Origin: Gyromitra esculenta
Lineage: Eukaryota; Ascomycota; Pezizomycetes; Pezizales; Discinaceae
DNA length: 64,000 nt
Direction: 5' to 3'
NCBI GenBank assembly: GCA_038503075.1
Contig: JBCAML010000022.1
Coordinates: 620,001 to 684,000, forward strand
Part shown: positions 45,147 to 56,432 of the stretch, in pieces
How the letters are laid out: every line of letters begins with the position of its first letter
Numbering within the stretch: position 1 is the first letter of the stretch
Position numbers and translations under genes: made by a program
Notes under the pieces: generated by a model
The model's input: only the letters and a program-made list of their open reading frames with translations
The model's database searches: none
Told to the model about the DNA's origin: nothing

Positions 45147-45729
45147 GCCACGTCGGAGGTGCCTGGTACATCAATAGCAAAGAACTGGGGTGGTAGCGGT
45201 GGAGGGAGAAGCTGACGAGCAGAGGAGGCAGGAGGAGTGGAAGCATTGGCGACAGTGGTGAGGGCCCCTCTCATAGTGGGCTTTCTTGGGGTGGAGGGGC
45301 AGTTGGCATACGAGTGATTGGGGGCGGCGCAAAACATACAGTTGCCAGTAGATCGGCACCATTGTTTTTCTTTCTCGGAGAGCTTCCTGCATCCATTGAC
45401 CATGGTCTATCACTGGTCTTGTGGGGGGTGAGAGAGATTGCTAGTATGACCAAAGGAAAGATGCATAGGGGCGAGGCCTGCTGGTACAAAAGAAGAGGCG
45501 GGGATAAATGGGTCGTGGTATTTGAGGCACAGAACTGCCCCATATTGTCTCGATTGTTTCCTTGTTTTTCTGCTTTGCGGGCCCGGATGCGGTTGTCGAG
45601 TCGGGTGAGGAAGATAATCATGTCCTTGAAGGTAGTGGGAGAGGCTGTGGTGAAGACCATGGCTTCTTTTAGTTCCTCTGACAAGCCGTGTTCCAAGGTG
45701 TCCATTTTCGAGTTTTCATCGAAGTGGAG

Positions 45730-46463
45730 TGTAACGGGGGTAGTCCTACTGCTCTGTAGTGGGAATAGGTATAGGAATACGGCCATTGCAAATACTAAAT
45801 CAGGTTGAGATGTTAAGAGTATTTTCGTGCAAGATACTCAATAATCTTAAGGGCTCTACTCGGTAGTATTCTGTCTGATGAGAATGGGAAGAAGAGCAAC
45901 AGGTGGCAGGGTCATGTACTATCTTTATAGTGCTGTTGACTCGCCGTCCTCTTTCTGTTCTACTCTGCTGGGAGCCCGTCGAGACCCTGAGAACATGCCA
46001 AGATATTGCGAGCGGGACACCTCAGGATTCAGCTAATGATCACTTCGGCGCTCTCCGACACTCCTCGATTGTTCTGTCCAGTTAGACCTTCTTGATCCGC
46101 CAGCTGCATGCCATGCCTATGCTGGATGTAGGAATTGGCGCTAATCAGTCTACTGTTGCATGTGAGGTGTCCTGCACTTAATAGATTCCCTATTGCCGCA
46201 CCAGTGGCTCTGGGCCGCTAGTATATGCACAGATGGATTGGAAACGCCAACACAGGAGCTTCCTGTGTTTGGTATCACCGGAGATACATCATTGGCTCGT
46301 CAGCTAATGTTATTCTCGCTGGTTCCACTCCATCGGAACAGCAGGGTAGCAGGTATCCTCTAACATGTGGTAGCTACACCACTCATGTTGATCTTTACTA
46401 CCTCTCTGCTTGCCCGGTACTATTATGCCTCACTGTAGGTAACGGTATTGTAGATCCGTTACA
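45730..46463 (+). repeat. Solo LTR-B, intact
   Basis: 734 bp with perfect duplication TGGAG (45725-45729, 46464-46468), inserted in gypsy-2 gag. Confidence 0.93.
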
Positions 46464-46502
46464 TGGAGTTGTCCCATGATCCTTTGAAAGTCTGCTAGGT
46501 AG

Positions 46503-46877
46503 TTTCATGGATGATTGTTTTGTTAGTCGGATAGGTACGTGGGTATATGGGTGTCGCGTTTCGTTATCTTTTTTTGTGTTTCCTTGGGTCTTTGTTGCAA
46601 TGAGTCATGTCTTTGTCATCGAAAGGGTTGGATCTTTGGTATATAAGCGAAGGGATTTCCCCTCTTGTTGTACTTTTCCTTCTTCTTTCTTTAAGCAACG
46701 TCTTCTATTTTCACTCTACTTGTATCCTACAATACAAGCCAGGATTCCTTCAAAAGATTCCTTCGTCGCCTTCGTGATACTTTTCGTAACTATCACGCCA
46801 CTACATCAACGTAGTCCCGCTATCGGAGTCATATCTCCCCCTCGTTGTAGAGCCTGTGGAATCATCACTCCTTGAGA
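46503..46877 (+). repeat. Solo LTR-C, internally shortened
   Basis: 375 bp with perfect duplication GGTAG (46498-46502, 46878-46882). It lacks the AAGTAGCACTGCT block near the 3' end that the other copies carry. Confidence 0.9.
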
Positions 46878-47070
46878 GGTAGTCAGAGAAGTCTCACTTT
46901 CTCTGGCGGAGTTGGGGTAGTTCTCTTCATGCGGTGCCGGTAGGATCTGGGTATCCAAAAGCTGTTTTGATTGCGGCTATAAGTTCTGCTGCATTGGCCC
47001 AAGTGGTGAGACAAAGGGGAGAATAGTGTGACAGACTTGTTCCAAGGCTGCTCCTGCCACATCAGCAAAA

Positions 47071-47310
47071 AAAATTATGCCTCCTAGAGATCAGGCATTT
47101 CTCCCCAGGAGATGCTTTCCTCCCTGATCTCCCTGAGCTCCCTGACCTCCTGGAGAAGCTCAAGCGCAGACCTATCCTCCCAGAGGATATGGCTCTTCCC
47201 TGTGGTCCCAATTTCCTCCCAGAGGATATTGGCACTCCTACAATATGATTTTTCCTCCTGGAGCACCCCTCTCTACCTCCCTATCTCCAGGAGTATTTGG
47301 TAAAAGGGTT
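47071..47310. repeat. Cluster of short palindromes
   Basis: Many CTCC...GGAG-type inverted repeats in about 240 bp, such as CTCCTAGAG, CTCCTGGAG, CTCCAGGAG, and TCCTCCCAGAGGATAT twice. No coding evidence. From 47310 to 47480 I see nothing further. Confidence 0.5.
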
Positions 47311-47484
47311 AGGGTTTTTAGCTTACTAAGCTTCCTCAATATCTTATATAAAATGCTTTTATTGGCCTATCTATAGTTATTTCTAGTTTGTCCACGTCGG
47401 ATATCGACTATCCTACTGTCTCCTTCCTTTGAAGACACTATAATTCCATACTCTCTATCGTATATACTGCCTGAATTTCCCAAT

Positions 47485-47960
47485 GCTCTCTGCTGTACAG
47501 GATGCCCGATGCCCTCTAGCTTGCCCGACGCCCTCTGCTCTATAGGATGCCCTTTGCTTCTTAGGATGCCCTTTGCTTTCTAGAATGCCCTCTGTTCTCT
47601 CGGATGCCCTCTGCTCTCTGCTGTGCGGGGTGCCTGACGCCCTCTGCTCTAAAGGATGCCCTCTGCTCTAAAGGATGCCCGAAACTTTCTGGGATGCCAG
47701 ACACTTTCTAGGATGCCTGACTCTCTCTTGGATGCTCAACGCTCTCTGTTGTACAGGGTGCCTGACGCCTTCAACCATGCCCGATGCCCTCTAGGGTGCC
47801 CAACACCCTCTGCTCTATTGGATGCCCTCTGCTCTTCAGGATCCCCAACGCCTCTGCTCTATAGGATCCCCTCTGCTCTTTAGGATGCCCAATGCCTCTG
47901 CTCTATAGGATGCCTGATGCCCTCTCGGATCCCAGATTCCTCTCGGATGCCTCTTCTCAT
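47485..47960. repeat. Minisatellite with GGATGCCCTCTGCTCT unit
   Basis: About 20 imperfect units of roughly 19-30 bp built on GATGCCCTCTGCTCTMTAG and GATGCCTGACGCCCTCTGC. Confidence 0.75.
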
Positions 47961-47983
47961 AGTTTTCTAAGCAATATGGTGGG

Positions 47984-48387
47984 TTACACGGATAAGAACG
48001 AGTGAAGGGTCTAGGGTAATGTGTCGATTGCAACGGGTTTTGGTTAGAGATACAATGTCTTTGTTGTTCAGTTGTTCTCCGGTTATGAGTTATTTTGTAT
48101 AGAAAGCGGGATATTTAAGTGATGGACTTCAGTCGTTTTTGTTGTCTTCTTCTTTCTTTCCTTAAGCAACGTTCTCGTTTACCTTCTACTGTGTTTATTC
48201 AATATCACTTCGTTTTTACCTCAGAAACCTCGCTGTCACTGTTGCTGCATTTATCTCGCCTTGAGATAGACCCCTTGTAGAATCTGTAGAAACCTTGCAC
48301 TATTCAAACGTGTTGACACCTCTCCTAAGTAGCACTGCTCACCTTCAGGGATACTGAAGGGCTTAACAAAGGTGTCGAACCTAGAGA
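47984..48387 (+). repeat. Solo LTR-A
   Basis: 404 bp, with altered termini TTACACGG and CCTAGAGA. The right side abuts the poly(T) of LINE-2b, so the target duplication cannot be checked. Confidence 0.85.
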
Positions 48388-48388
48388 G

Positions 48389-50385
48389 TTTTTTTTTTTT
48401 TTTTTTGTTTAAATCATTTCATTATTGTTTCTAGGTACAAAACCGCTGATGCAACACAAAGGTTATGAAGTCAAAAAACCTATCCCCATCAAGTAAACAC
48501 CCTTATCCGCCTGGGTAACAAAAGAGAACACAAAAGAGAAACGAACTAAGTACTTCCAAAAGAACAAGACAATGTTCCTGCGATAGAACGACTTAAAGGT
48601 GCAGGGAAAGTTGACAGCATATGCCTATGAGAGTAAAGAGACTTGCAACCAACAATCAAAAAAAACAATGAGAAACCATAGAAGAAAGTCCATAGTAAAG
48701 CCACAAAGGAAGCAGAGAGTAGCCAGAAAAAGTTTTCAATCAAAGTTAGTAGGTGTTGGAAAAGTATTGGTGACGCGACCTAAAGGTCCATCTGGTCATC
48801 TGCCGGAGGGGGCGGTGAGGCCTTTGAAGGGCGTGATGGGCAGCTGTTCAGGTGTGACTCATGGGGTCCGTCGCAGTTAACACACTTGACAAGAGTGTGA
48901 GAGCAGGGGCGGCCTTAGGTTGAGCAAGAGAGTGTGGGGCAGGTATGGGCTGCAGTGGGATGAAGTCCAACACACCAGCGGCAGCATGGTTGATTGGGGC
49001 ATTTGTTTGTGTGGTGTCCAAATTTGTGACATTGGGAACACTGGGTGGAGGGTTCAAAACGGAGTTTGTGTTCGGATCTAACAGTGGTAGAAAAGGCAGA
49101 TAAGCGAGTGCGGTTGGCGATCTCATTAGCTTTGGGGCCAGAGAGTGTGATAACAATTGAGGAAACTGTTTTCCCTCTTTGTTTTTCAGGTAGAGTGAGC
49201 CATCTGGGGGGAATGTCCATTATAAGGCCAGGGTTGAAGTTGCAGAGTTCTTGCTGAATGGCAGAGGGCTCCATAGAAGTGGGAATACCATGTACAATAA
49301 GTTGATACAATGGTTCGTCAAGGTGTAGGGAGCAAGCTCCTGGGATTAGGTGAAGAAATTGGCCAACTTTCCTGTAATGGGTGTTGGCAGGCATGTTGTT
49401 CATGACTGTCAACGACACATTCTGGGAATGTGTGTCTATTGCCACAGACTGGATGGTGATGGAACCAATGGCAGAGTCAAGTTTATCTTTGAGTTCCGTG
49501 GGTGACTCTTGAGAAAGGGGAGAGCCGTCGTGTTTGACAATCAAACAACAAGCGCGCATGGTGGGAGATGTTGAAGGAGAGGAAGATGAAATCTTAGGGG
49601 CAGGAGCGTTTGCAGCCTGTTTGGCCTTTGCTGGTTGGGGCTTTCTCTTTGGTTTGCTGGCAGCCACTTGGGCCCATTGCAAAGGCTTTGGGGCAGGAGG
49701 AGCAGGAATTGCAGCAGCAGGTGCAGGAGGAGGAGGAGCACCAAATGGTGCAGGTGGTGCTGAGGGCACTGCTTTCCCTACTGTGAGAAGGTGCATGCGC
49801 TCTTGTTTATTCAGAGTTGGTGACTCTGGAAACATATCAGGGAGAGGTGCTGGACTCTTAGCAGCCTCTCTCAGTAGGGTGACCTTGCTCTGTAGATGCT
49901 GGATCATGTTAAGGAGGGAGGTGAAGTGAATGAGGTTCAGTTCGTCAGCCTTTGTGAGGAACTGACTAACTGTCTTTAGGGTCATGGGGGCTCCTGTTAT
50001 CCCGTTGTCCTTATTTTGGATCATGGAAATCCAATTAGTGGGGTGGGAAAAGACAGGTGGTGAAGGAGGAGAGGTGTCAGCTCTCTGCCATTTCGATGGT
50101 GAGAGGGTTCTTGGTTCCGCCATGGCAGTTGCGGGGAAAGCAGGAGTGGTAGAGGCTTTGCCTCTTTGAAGAGAGGGGAAGAGAGGTGTGAAGATTCTTG
50201 CTGTGTCTTCTGAAGACATGCGATCGGAGTGGTAGTGTTAAAACAAGGATCCAACTTGTTTTTGTGAGCGGGGTAATGAAATGAAGCTGAAGTGCTAGAG
50301 ACTTTTGGCTGTGTGTAACGCCGTTGCAATGCAAAAAGTGGTGGTGAACTTTCAATCGAAGAGGTTGTAGCGGGGACGGAGGATG
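48389..50385 (-). mobile_element. LINE-2b: second ORF1-only LINE
   Basis: Minus-strand copy nearly identical to LINE-2a, with a poly(T) run at 48389-48406 marking its 3' end and the 5' end near 50385. As in LINE-2a, no ORF2. Confidence 0.85.
48915..50219 (-). CDS. LINE-2b ORF1 protein
   Basis: 434 codons, one Pro longer than LINE-2a in the Pro/Ala linker and otherwise almost the same, including QESPTELKD in place of QGSPMELKD. Same knuckles. Same TAA stop (48915-48917), followed in frame by the extra CCHC and the stop at 48780-48782. Retention of the long frame in two copies suggests it was functional recently. Confidence 0.8.
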   Translation of the reverse strand: MSSEDTARIFTPLFPSLQRGKASTTPAFPATAMAEPRTLSPSKWQRADTSPPSPPVFSHPTNWISMIQNKDNGITGAPMTLKTVSQFLTKADELNLIHFTSLLNMIQHLQSKVTLLREAAKSPAPLPDMFPESPTLNKQERMHLLTVGKAVPSAPPAPFGAPPPPAPAAAIPAPPAPKPLQWAQVAASKPKRKPQPAKAKQAANAPAPKISSSSPSTSPTMRACCLIVKHDGSPLSQESPTELKDKLDSAIGSITIQSVAIDTHSQNVSLTVMNNMPANTHYRKVGQFLHLIPGACSLHLDEPLYQLIVHGIPTSMEPSAIQQELCNFNPGLIMDIPPRWLTLPEKQRGKTVSSIVITLSGPKANEIANRTRLSAFSTTVRSEHKLRFEPSTQCSQCHKFGHHTNKCPNQPCCRWCVGLHPTAAHTCPTLSCST

Positions 50386-50404
50386 AGGGCTCCATAGAGG
50401 TAGG

Positions 50405-51738
50405 TGTAAGACTGATACTTCTTACCACACAGGAAATCTCCAAGAAGCTTTAGATAACAATCTAGACGCTATAACCTGCCCGGTTGCTATCCGCAACACA
50501 ATACACAGGCGCAAGTCCTAACTGCTTCTTATGAACCGCTAAAAGATAACCGTAGGGTTCAAAGTAGGGATCGAGCAAATTTCCGTGAAGAACTTCCAAT
50601 AGTAAGGTTTAATAACTAACGCTAAAGGGTCCTTGGCCCTGGGTATTGTTTAATATCACTTACTGTGCTTGTTTGGTATCGTGTTCGTTCGAATATACTC
50701 GTTGTCTAACCAATCCGGAAGGACGAGGTCTGTTGTGGACGCGTCGTGACTTTGAGGTTCATGTCGCGTGAAGCAACAACAAAGTTTCACGGATTAAGGA
50801 TTGGATATAGGGTTAGGGTTTCGGTTCGAAGGTTGTTTTGGGCTTTGGGTCTCGTGAGGGACAATGTCTTTGTATTTTCGGTTGTTATAGGCTATTGGGT
50901 TTGGGATAGGAAAGCGGGGTATTTAAGCGCTAGAGTTTGTCGGTTCTTTGTTCTCTTCTTCTTTCTTTTCTTAAGCAACATTCTCGTTTTACTTCTCTTG
51001 TACTATTCAAACAAAACCTCGGTTCTACCTTAGAACCCTTGCTGTCGCTGTGATAACTACGCCACACTTAACTCGCCTTGAGTTAGACCCCACGTAGGAC
51101 TTGTAGAAACCTCGCACTTCTCAAACGTATTGGAACTTTGTCCAAGTAGCACTGCTCACCTCCAGGGATACTGAAAGGCTTGACGAGGGACAGACCATGA
51201 GACAAAGTCTTTTGAAGAAATAAAGGATTCTTTGCATGAAGAAAGTATCACTTGAAGATGAAACGAACACAGGACCTTGAGAGTATGAATGAAAGTCGTA
51301 TACTACTAAGCTATACAATATAATATTGATAAGGCTCGTTCTTCATCACTAATGATCCGGAAGAAGACCTTTCTCAACGGTAGAACACTGGACTACTTAT
51401 AGTAGTCAAGCGTCGAATACAAAGGCTATGTAATAACATTAACATGGAAAAATCCTATAGACCCTGAAACGCTTTCGTTCGCTCCTACCCCTCTCATTAT
51501 CATATGGCGTGATTGTCGGAATTAACCGACAACGCGATGTATAAGCTAATCGGGGAAATGTTGATCAAAAGAGTTGGGCATTGATAACACAAGGAAACCA
51601 AACATCCTATCCGAATCTTATTAATAAGCAACCAAGATTAATAATAACCAACATGGTCGGGGATTGAACGCTAGTCCATATGTGTGCATCGTAAATGAAC
51701 TCAAGTCGTAACCAACTAAGCTACCAATAGGTATAACA
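50405..51738 (-). repeat. LTR-E copy, split by LTR-A
   Basis: From TGTAAGAC to GGTATAACA on the plus strand. Both tRNA-like modules are present. Here the A box is exact on the minus strand (TAGCTTAGTTGG, complement of 51712-51723), with the B-box-like sequence at 51661-51669. No matching duplication: GTAGG left, ACGGC right. Confidence 0.8.
50785..51202 (+). repeat. Solo LTR-A in LTR-E
   Basis: 418 bp with perfect duplication CAAAG (50780-50784, 51203-51207). Confidence 0.92.
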
Positions 51739-52939
51739 ACGGCCTTAGATAAGACAAAGATTTATCATAGAAAAATGGAGAATACACAAGGCCTCTTGCT
51801 CAGCCTTGCTACCTACCTGCTTTGATCTTTATCAAAAGCCGGAGCTTTATAAGGAATGGGATAGAGACAAAGGCAATGATCCTAATGATGCAGGGTCATA
51901 TACATCAGACTACCGCCGCCAATTTATTGAATACTATAATACACACTACGCCCCAAGCCTGCCACTGCAAACCTCGAAGCCACCACTAAAGCATGCACCA
52001 GCCATACCCTGGCGTATGGGTGTAGGTCGTTCCAAGCCACTCGCTGTCTCAAGGAGGGAGGTTTTTGTCAAGCCCTTCGGTATCCCCAAAAGTGAGCAGT
52101 GCGACTTGAGCGAAGACAAGCGACAAGAGTGTGACGATGACTCCACAGGCTCTACAGGTGGGATAAGTCAAGGCGACCTATTGACAGCAATGGTGAAAGA
52201 TCACGAGATGTAATCAAGTTTTGTATTGTGAAGATACAAAGAAGAGTACTACAAAAGACGTTGCTTAAGGGAAGAAAAAGGAGAAGTACAACAAGAGGGT
52301 ACAATCCCTCACTTATATACCCAAGTTCCAACTCCTTAATGACAAACACATAACTCATCACAAATAGAAACCTAAAGAAACACAAAGAACAAAAAAGAGA
52401 TGCACACCTCGATACCCGAATCATTAACCACAACACCATGTACTTATCCATGAAACGCTGCTAGTAGTGATTCTACACCTACCACTGAAGCCATTCAGTA
52501 TATCAATTCCCCCATAGAGCCTGAGCCACCTGAGCCCGATTCTACAATCAACAACCCTGACAAACCCCAGGGTCGATTCTATGAGTCGGATCTCTTAGGG
52601 TATTGGAGGTTTACCTCCGGGAGGCTTCCAAATCTTGCAAGGATGGCAAGAGATATCCTTGCAGTTCCCGCTAATGGCGTAGGGGTAGAGTGGGTATTCA
52701 ATATATCAAGAGATCTCCTGCCATACCGCCGGAACAGGATGCGCAGAGAGATGATACGAACTTCAATGATAGTAAAGCATTATCAGCAGAGGGAGCTTAC
52801 TGCTATCATAGAAACTGAGTCTGATATATCAGTAGAAGCAATACATCTAGAGAAGCAAGCCCTTCATGCAGATCTCAAGCATTTCTTAGAGAAGCAAGAT
52901 GCTTCTGGGGGTGCAATATATATATCTGATGACAACTAA
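51739..52939 (+). pseudogene. hAT transposase C-terminal part, split by LTR-C
   Basis: The frame runs from about 51806 (CFDLYQKPELYKEW) to the LTR at 52047, and resumes in the same frame at 52456. GYWRFTSGRLPNLARMARDILAVPANGVGVEWVF fits the C-terminal dimerisation region of hAT transposases. It ends at TAA 52937. The N-terminal and most of the catalytic parts are absent: LTR-E lies immediately upstream. Fragment only. Confidence 0.75.
52047..52455 (-). repeat. Solo LTR-C in hAT gene
   Basis: 409 bp with perfect duplication CGCTG (52042-52046, 52456-52460). Confidence 0.92.
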
Positions 52940-53405
52940 GATGCTAAGCAAGACACAGACTGAAGCTCTGTTGATGAAAATGGGGAGAGAGCCTTCGATA
53001 GAGACCCATTATCAAATCTACCTCCTAAAACCTTAGAATCGGCGTATGTAACAAAGGAGTATGTATCTGGCGAACTGAAGCGGCAGCAGAGGGTAGGCAG
53101 TGAAGGGGAGGATGAGGATGAGGGGGAGAATGGGGGGGGGATGAGAAAGAGCGGGAACAGGAGTAGGAGGAGCAGAAGGAGTAGGAGCAGGAGGAGCAGG
53201 AGGATGAGGAGGATGGTGAGGATGAGGAGGATGAGGAGGAGATTGAAGGATGGTCAGATAGCGGCTCCTTCGTAGAAGGAGAATGGCCAGCAGCAGCATG
53301 AAAACGGAGTGAAGGTAAGGGGCCTCCCACCATCACTGTGATACATATAAATCTAACTAGCAAAATAGCAATTAGGTGTCAAGCTGCAACCACACTCCAG
53401 GAAAG
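52940..53405 (+). other. GA-rich, acidic-coding remnant
   Basis: A frame ending near 53301 encodes an Asp/Glu run then GWSDSGSFVEGEWPAAA, on GAGGAT-type repeats at about 53100-53260. This could be the tail of another broken gene. Not recognised. Confidence 0.4.
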
Positions 53406-53410
53406 GCAAG

Positions 53411-53816
53411 TTTCATGGATGGTTTGTATCGCTAGAGGGTCGCTGGGATCTCTTTCAGTGTGGTGTTACATGGTTGTTCTTTGTGTTTCTTTGGGTTACT
53501 GTCTACAATGAGTCATATGTTGGTCAGCGAAGCATAGGATGATGGGTATATAAGTAACGGATGTTCTCCTCTTGTTCTGCCTTTTTCTTCTTTCCTTAAG
53601 CAATATCTTCTGTAGTACTCTCTTTGTATTCTCACAATACAAACCTCGTTTGCACCCCGCAAACCTTTGCTGTTGCTGTTCACGAGTCGCCGTGACAAAA
53701 CCCACACGTAGAGCCTCTGGAATCTTCGCACTTCTCCTGTCGCCTGTTTCTTGTTGAGTAGCACTGCTTATCTTTGGGGATACCAAAGAGCTTAACAAGA
53801 ACCTTGCTCCTTGAGA
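53411..53816 (+). repeat. Solo LTR-C, intact
   Basis: 406 bp from TTTCATGG to CCTTGAGA with perfect duplication GCAAG (53406-53410, 53817-53821). It holds a TATATAAG box and the TTAAGCAA tract. Confidence 0.92.
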
Positions 53817-54112
53817 GCAAGAAAGCAAGGAGGAACACTGGGGAGTCACAAAGAAAGGCCAAACGGAGTAAGGAGGGCACAGTTGGGTAAAGGGAGAAGG
53901 AATATATATATCTATAGTAAACACTTATATACTGTAAATACAATAAATAAGAGCCTTTCTATGCCACAATAATAACCAATATCCGACAAAATACATAAAC
54001 CATAAATACAGACGCCATGACCATATATACTCTGCTATAATTATAACAACTTACATCGAGGGCAAAAATTGATCAAGGCTCCTGTTCTGCCCCGCCGGGG
54101 CAAAGAACCATC

Positions 54113-54224
54113 GGGGCCCTGATTCTACCCCGTTGCAGGTGAAACAGCAGGGCCCCAATTCTACCCCATCGAAGGTAGGAAACAGTGGGGCCCCAATTCA
54201 ACCCCGTCTAATGTAGGAATCAGT
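54113..54224 (+). repeat. Three ~37-bp tandem units
   Basis: Units starting GGGGCCCYRATTCTACCCC at about 54113, 54149 and 54187, with a fourth degenerate start at 54225. Between 53817 and 54112 the sequence is AT-rich with no feature. Confidence 0.65.
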
Positions 54225-54344
54225 GGGGCACCGACGGGGTCGGGGTGGGTACAGGCCAGAATTATACCCCCACCCCACCCCGTTGCCCCACCCCAAGCAT
54301 TTGGGAGGAGGTAGAAACAGCGGGGCCCAGACCCCCCGTGATGA

Positions 54345-54885
54345 ACACTAGGTTACCCTGTATGGTGGGGTAACTGGCTCCCAGCTGTTACCCTGCAATG
54401 CCAGGCTCCAGCTGTCTATTAAGTTCAATGACTGCACACCACTAAGATAATACTGCTCATTACATGTAACTAATGGTAGTACTGTTACAAGAGTATGGCG
54501 CAGGGTCGCTCCCATGGGGCACACCACCCCCCCATGACGACATGACCTACGAGGTAACACCAGGAGGGGTTTTGCCGAAGGGTAACCACTACCGGTGTGA
54601 AACTTGGATGGTGGAGACTCTCTTCCATAGGCCAAGAACTCTAAGTATGTAACTAGCTGATGATAACATTGCAGACAATCATGGCAGTTGGATTGGATAG
54701 CACTTGAGGTTACCCCTCAGTAAGAACTACTGATGTAGTGGGCACACTGTGCCTGGGGCAAGCAATCCAGTACAAGCCAACACATGTAGAGGGCTCAGAA
54801 GAAGTTTTTAGACAGTTCTATCTAGTGCTACTAGCCCCACTGTGACAGCAAAGCCATCCTGATCCATACTATTGGAGAAGGGGAG
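54345..54885. repeat. Repeat D, copy 2, left part
   Basis: Matches 2779-3315, but its first ~145 bp are inverted relative to copy 1. It continues at 55754 after an LTR-C insertion. Confidence 0.75.
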
Positions 54886-55753
54886 TCTTAAGGAGTGAGG
54901 TTTTGTCAAGCCCATTGGTATCCCCAAAGGTGAGCAGTGCTACTTGAACGAAAGCTAACAGCAAGAGTTCAGGCTATGAATCCACAGGTTTTATAATAGA
55001 AGGGAGTTATGATGACTCTGACAGTGAAACTATGTTGATGTAGTGGAGTGATAAGATCTCACGGTCTCGTCCTTCGTTGAGCCCTCCAGTATCCCTGAAA
55101 GTGAGCAGTGCTACTCAACCGAAGTACTTAACACATTCGAGGAGGGTAAAGTTTCTCCAAGTTCTACGTGTGGTCTATCTCAAGGCGAGATAAGTGCAGC
55201 GAGGTAACCAGCGACAGCAAGGATTCTGAAGTAGAATCGAGGTGATATTTAAGTAATACAGGTAGAAGTGAAACGAGAACGTTGCTTAAGGAAAGAAGAA
55301 GAAAGAAACAAAGAACGACTGAAATCCCACACTTAAATACCCCGCTTTTCCAACCAACGACCAATACCCGACAACAACCGAAACACAAAGACACTATACA
55401 AACACCCGAAATCCATCACAACCGCCAAACGTGCTTCTACCCCAATACTTCGTTCCGATCCATGAAATAAGATGAGAAATATCACTGAGGCAACGAAGGA
55501 TTTATGAGAACCCTGGCTTGTATTGTAGGATACAAGTAGAGTGACAAAAGAAGACTTTGCTTAAAGAAAGAAGAAGGAAAAGTACAACAAGAGGGAAAGA
55601 CCCTTTGCTTATATACCCATAATCCAACTCTTCAATGACAAACGTGTGACTCATTATACTTGGGAAGCCAAAGAAAACATGTTTAAACGACCTCGCTAAA
55701 CGATCACACAACCGCAAACCCAACCAACCAACCAACAATACTCGTCCATGAAA
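54886..55753 (-). repeat. Solo LTR-C split by LTR-A
   Basis: From TCTTAAGG to CCATGAAA on the plus strand. Flanks GGGAG and ATGAG only partly match. It is interrupted at 55057-55467. Confidence 0.85.
55057..55467 (-). repeat. Solo LTR-A, intact
   Basis: 411 bp with perfect duplication TAAGA (55052-55056, 55468-55472). Confidence 0.92.
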
Positions 55754-55983
55754 ATGAGACATGGGCGAAAAAAGCACGTCCCTGAGGTAAAAGTAACCCC
55801 CGGGTCGTCAAGCCAAACCGTCCGGCGGAACGTGGCCCGGAGGTTATATGAGGGAGGTCCTGTGAAAAAATGAAGTCAATTGGACAAGTATTGGCTGAGT
55901 TATGAGCTCCCGAAGTTGGCTGCTTGGAATGTCGCCCTGACACCTGCCAATCGCCTTGGAGCAATGACAGGTCCCCAGGCTGA
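55754..55983. repeat. Repeat D, copy 2, middle part
   Basis: Matches 3313-3465 and then 10765-10800 without the LINE, so it shows the empty LINE-1 target site (ATGAGCTCCCG). It is cut at 55984 by an LTR-A. Confidence 0.8.
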
Positions 55984-56252
55984 TTTCACGGATGAACTAG
56001 GTTAATGGGTTAGGTTTCGGATAACGGTTGTAATGGATTAGAAGAGGTTGTATAATGTCCTTGTTGTTCAATTAGTTTCGGTTATGAGTTATTTGAATGC
56101 GGAAAGCGGGGTATTTAAGGAAAAGGTTTTTGTCTCTTGTTGTTCTTTCCTCTTCCTTTCTTTAAACAACATTCTCGTTTACCTTCTCCTGTATTGTTCA
56201 AATACTATCTCAGTTATACCTCAGAACCTTTGCTGTCACTGTCACAATCACG

Positions 56253-56432
56253 TTTCAAGGATATGAAGGAGTAAAGGAGTTAGGGATATTTTATGGGTTG
56301 TGGTTGGAATCTCGGTTGAAGAGTATAATGTTTTTGTGTTTTGATTAGTGTTTCGGTTGTTTTCGGGTGTGAGTCATAATGGTTGGAAAGCGGGGTATTT
56401 AAGGGGTGGATTCTGTTCGCCTGTATCTTTTT
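56253..56432 (+). repeat. Inverted partial LTR at gypsy-3 left end
   Basis: Reverse complement of 61098-adjacent right-LTR sequence (61633 back to about 61040). It stops about 15 bases before the conserved TTAAGCAAC tract, so it is roughly the U3 part only. Confidence 0.85.

Larger units (their letters stand above)
42286..47065 (-). mobile_element. Gypsy-2: decayed gypsy copy, minus strand, no flanking LTRs
   Basis: Right to left: gag from about 47065, frameshift signal, protease/RT, RNase H and the start of integrase, ending near 42286. It is interrupted by LTR-A (43800-44217), LTR-B (45730-46463) and LTR-C (46503-46877). Its own LTRs are missing at both ends, so it is a truncated remnant. 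Confidence 0.85.
45137..47065 (-). pseudogene. Gypsy-2 gag, split by LTR-B and LTR-C
   Basis: Pieces 45137-45729, 46464-46502 and 46878-47065 match gypsy-3 gag at 59409-60200. The knuckle CMFCAAPNHSYANC is retained. Frameshifts occur between the capsid and knuckle parts. The N-terminus is lost to the right of 47065. Confidence 0.8.

Noticed and set aside
47485..47960. CRISPR-like array
   Set aside because: Units are variable in length and adjacent without unique spacers; the genome is fungal.
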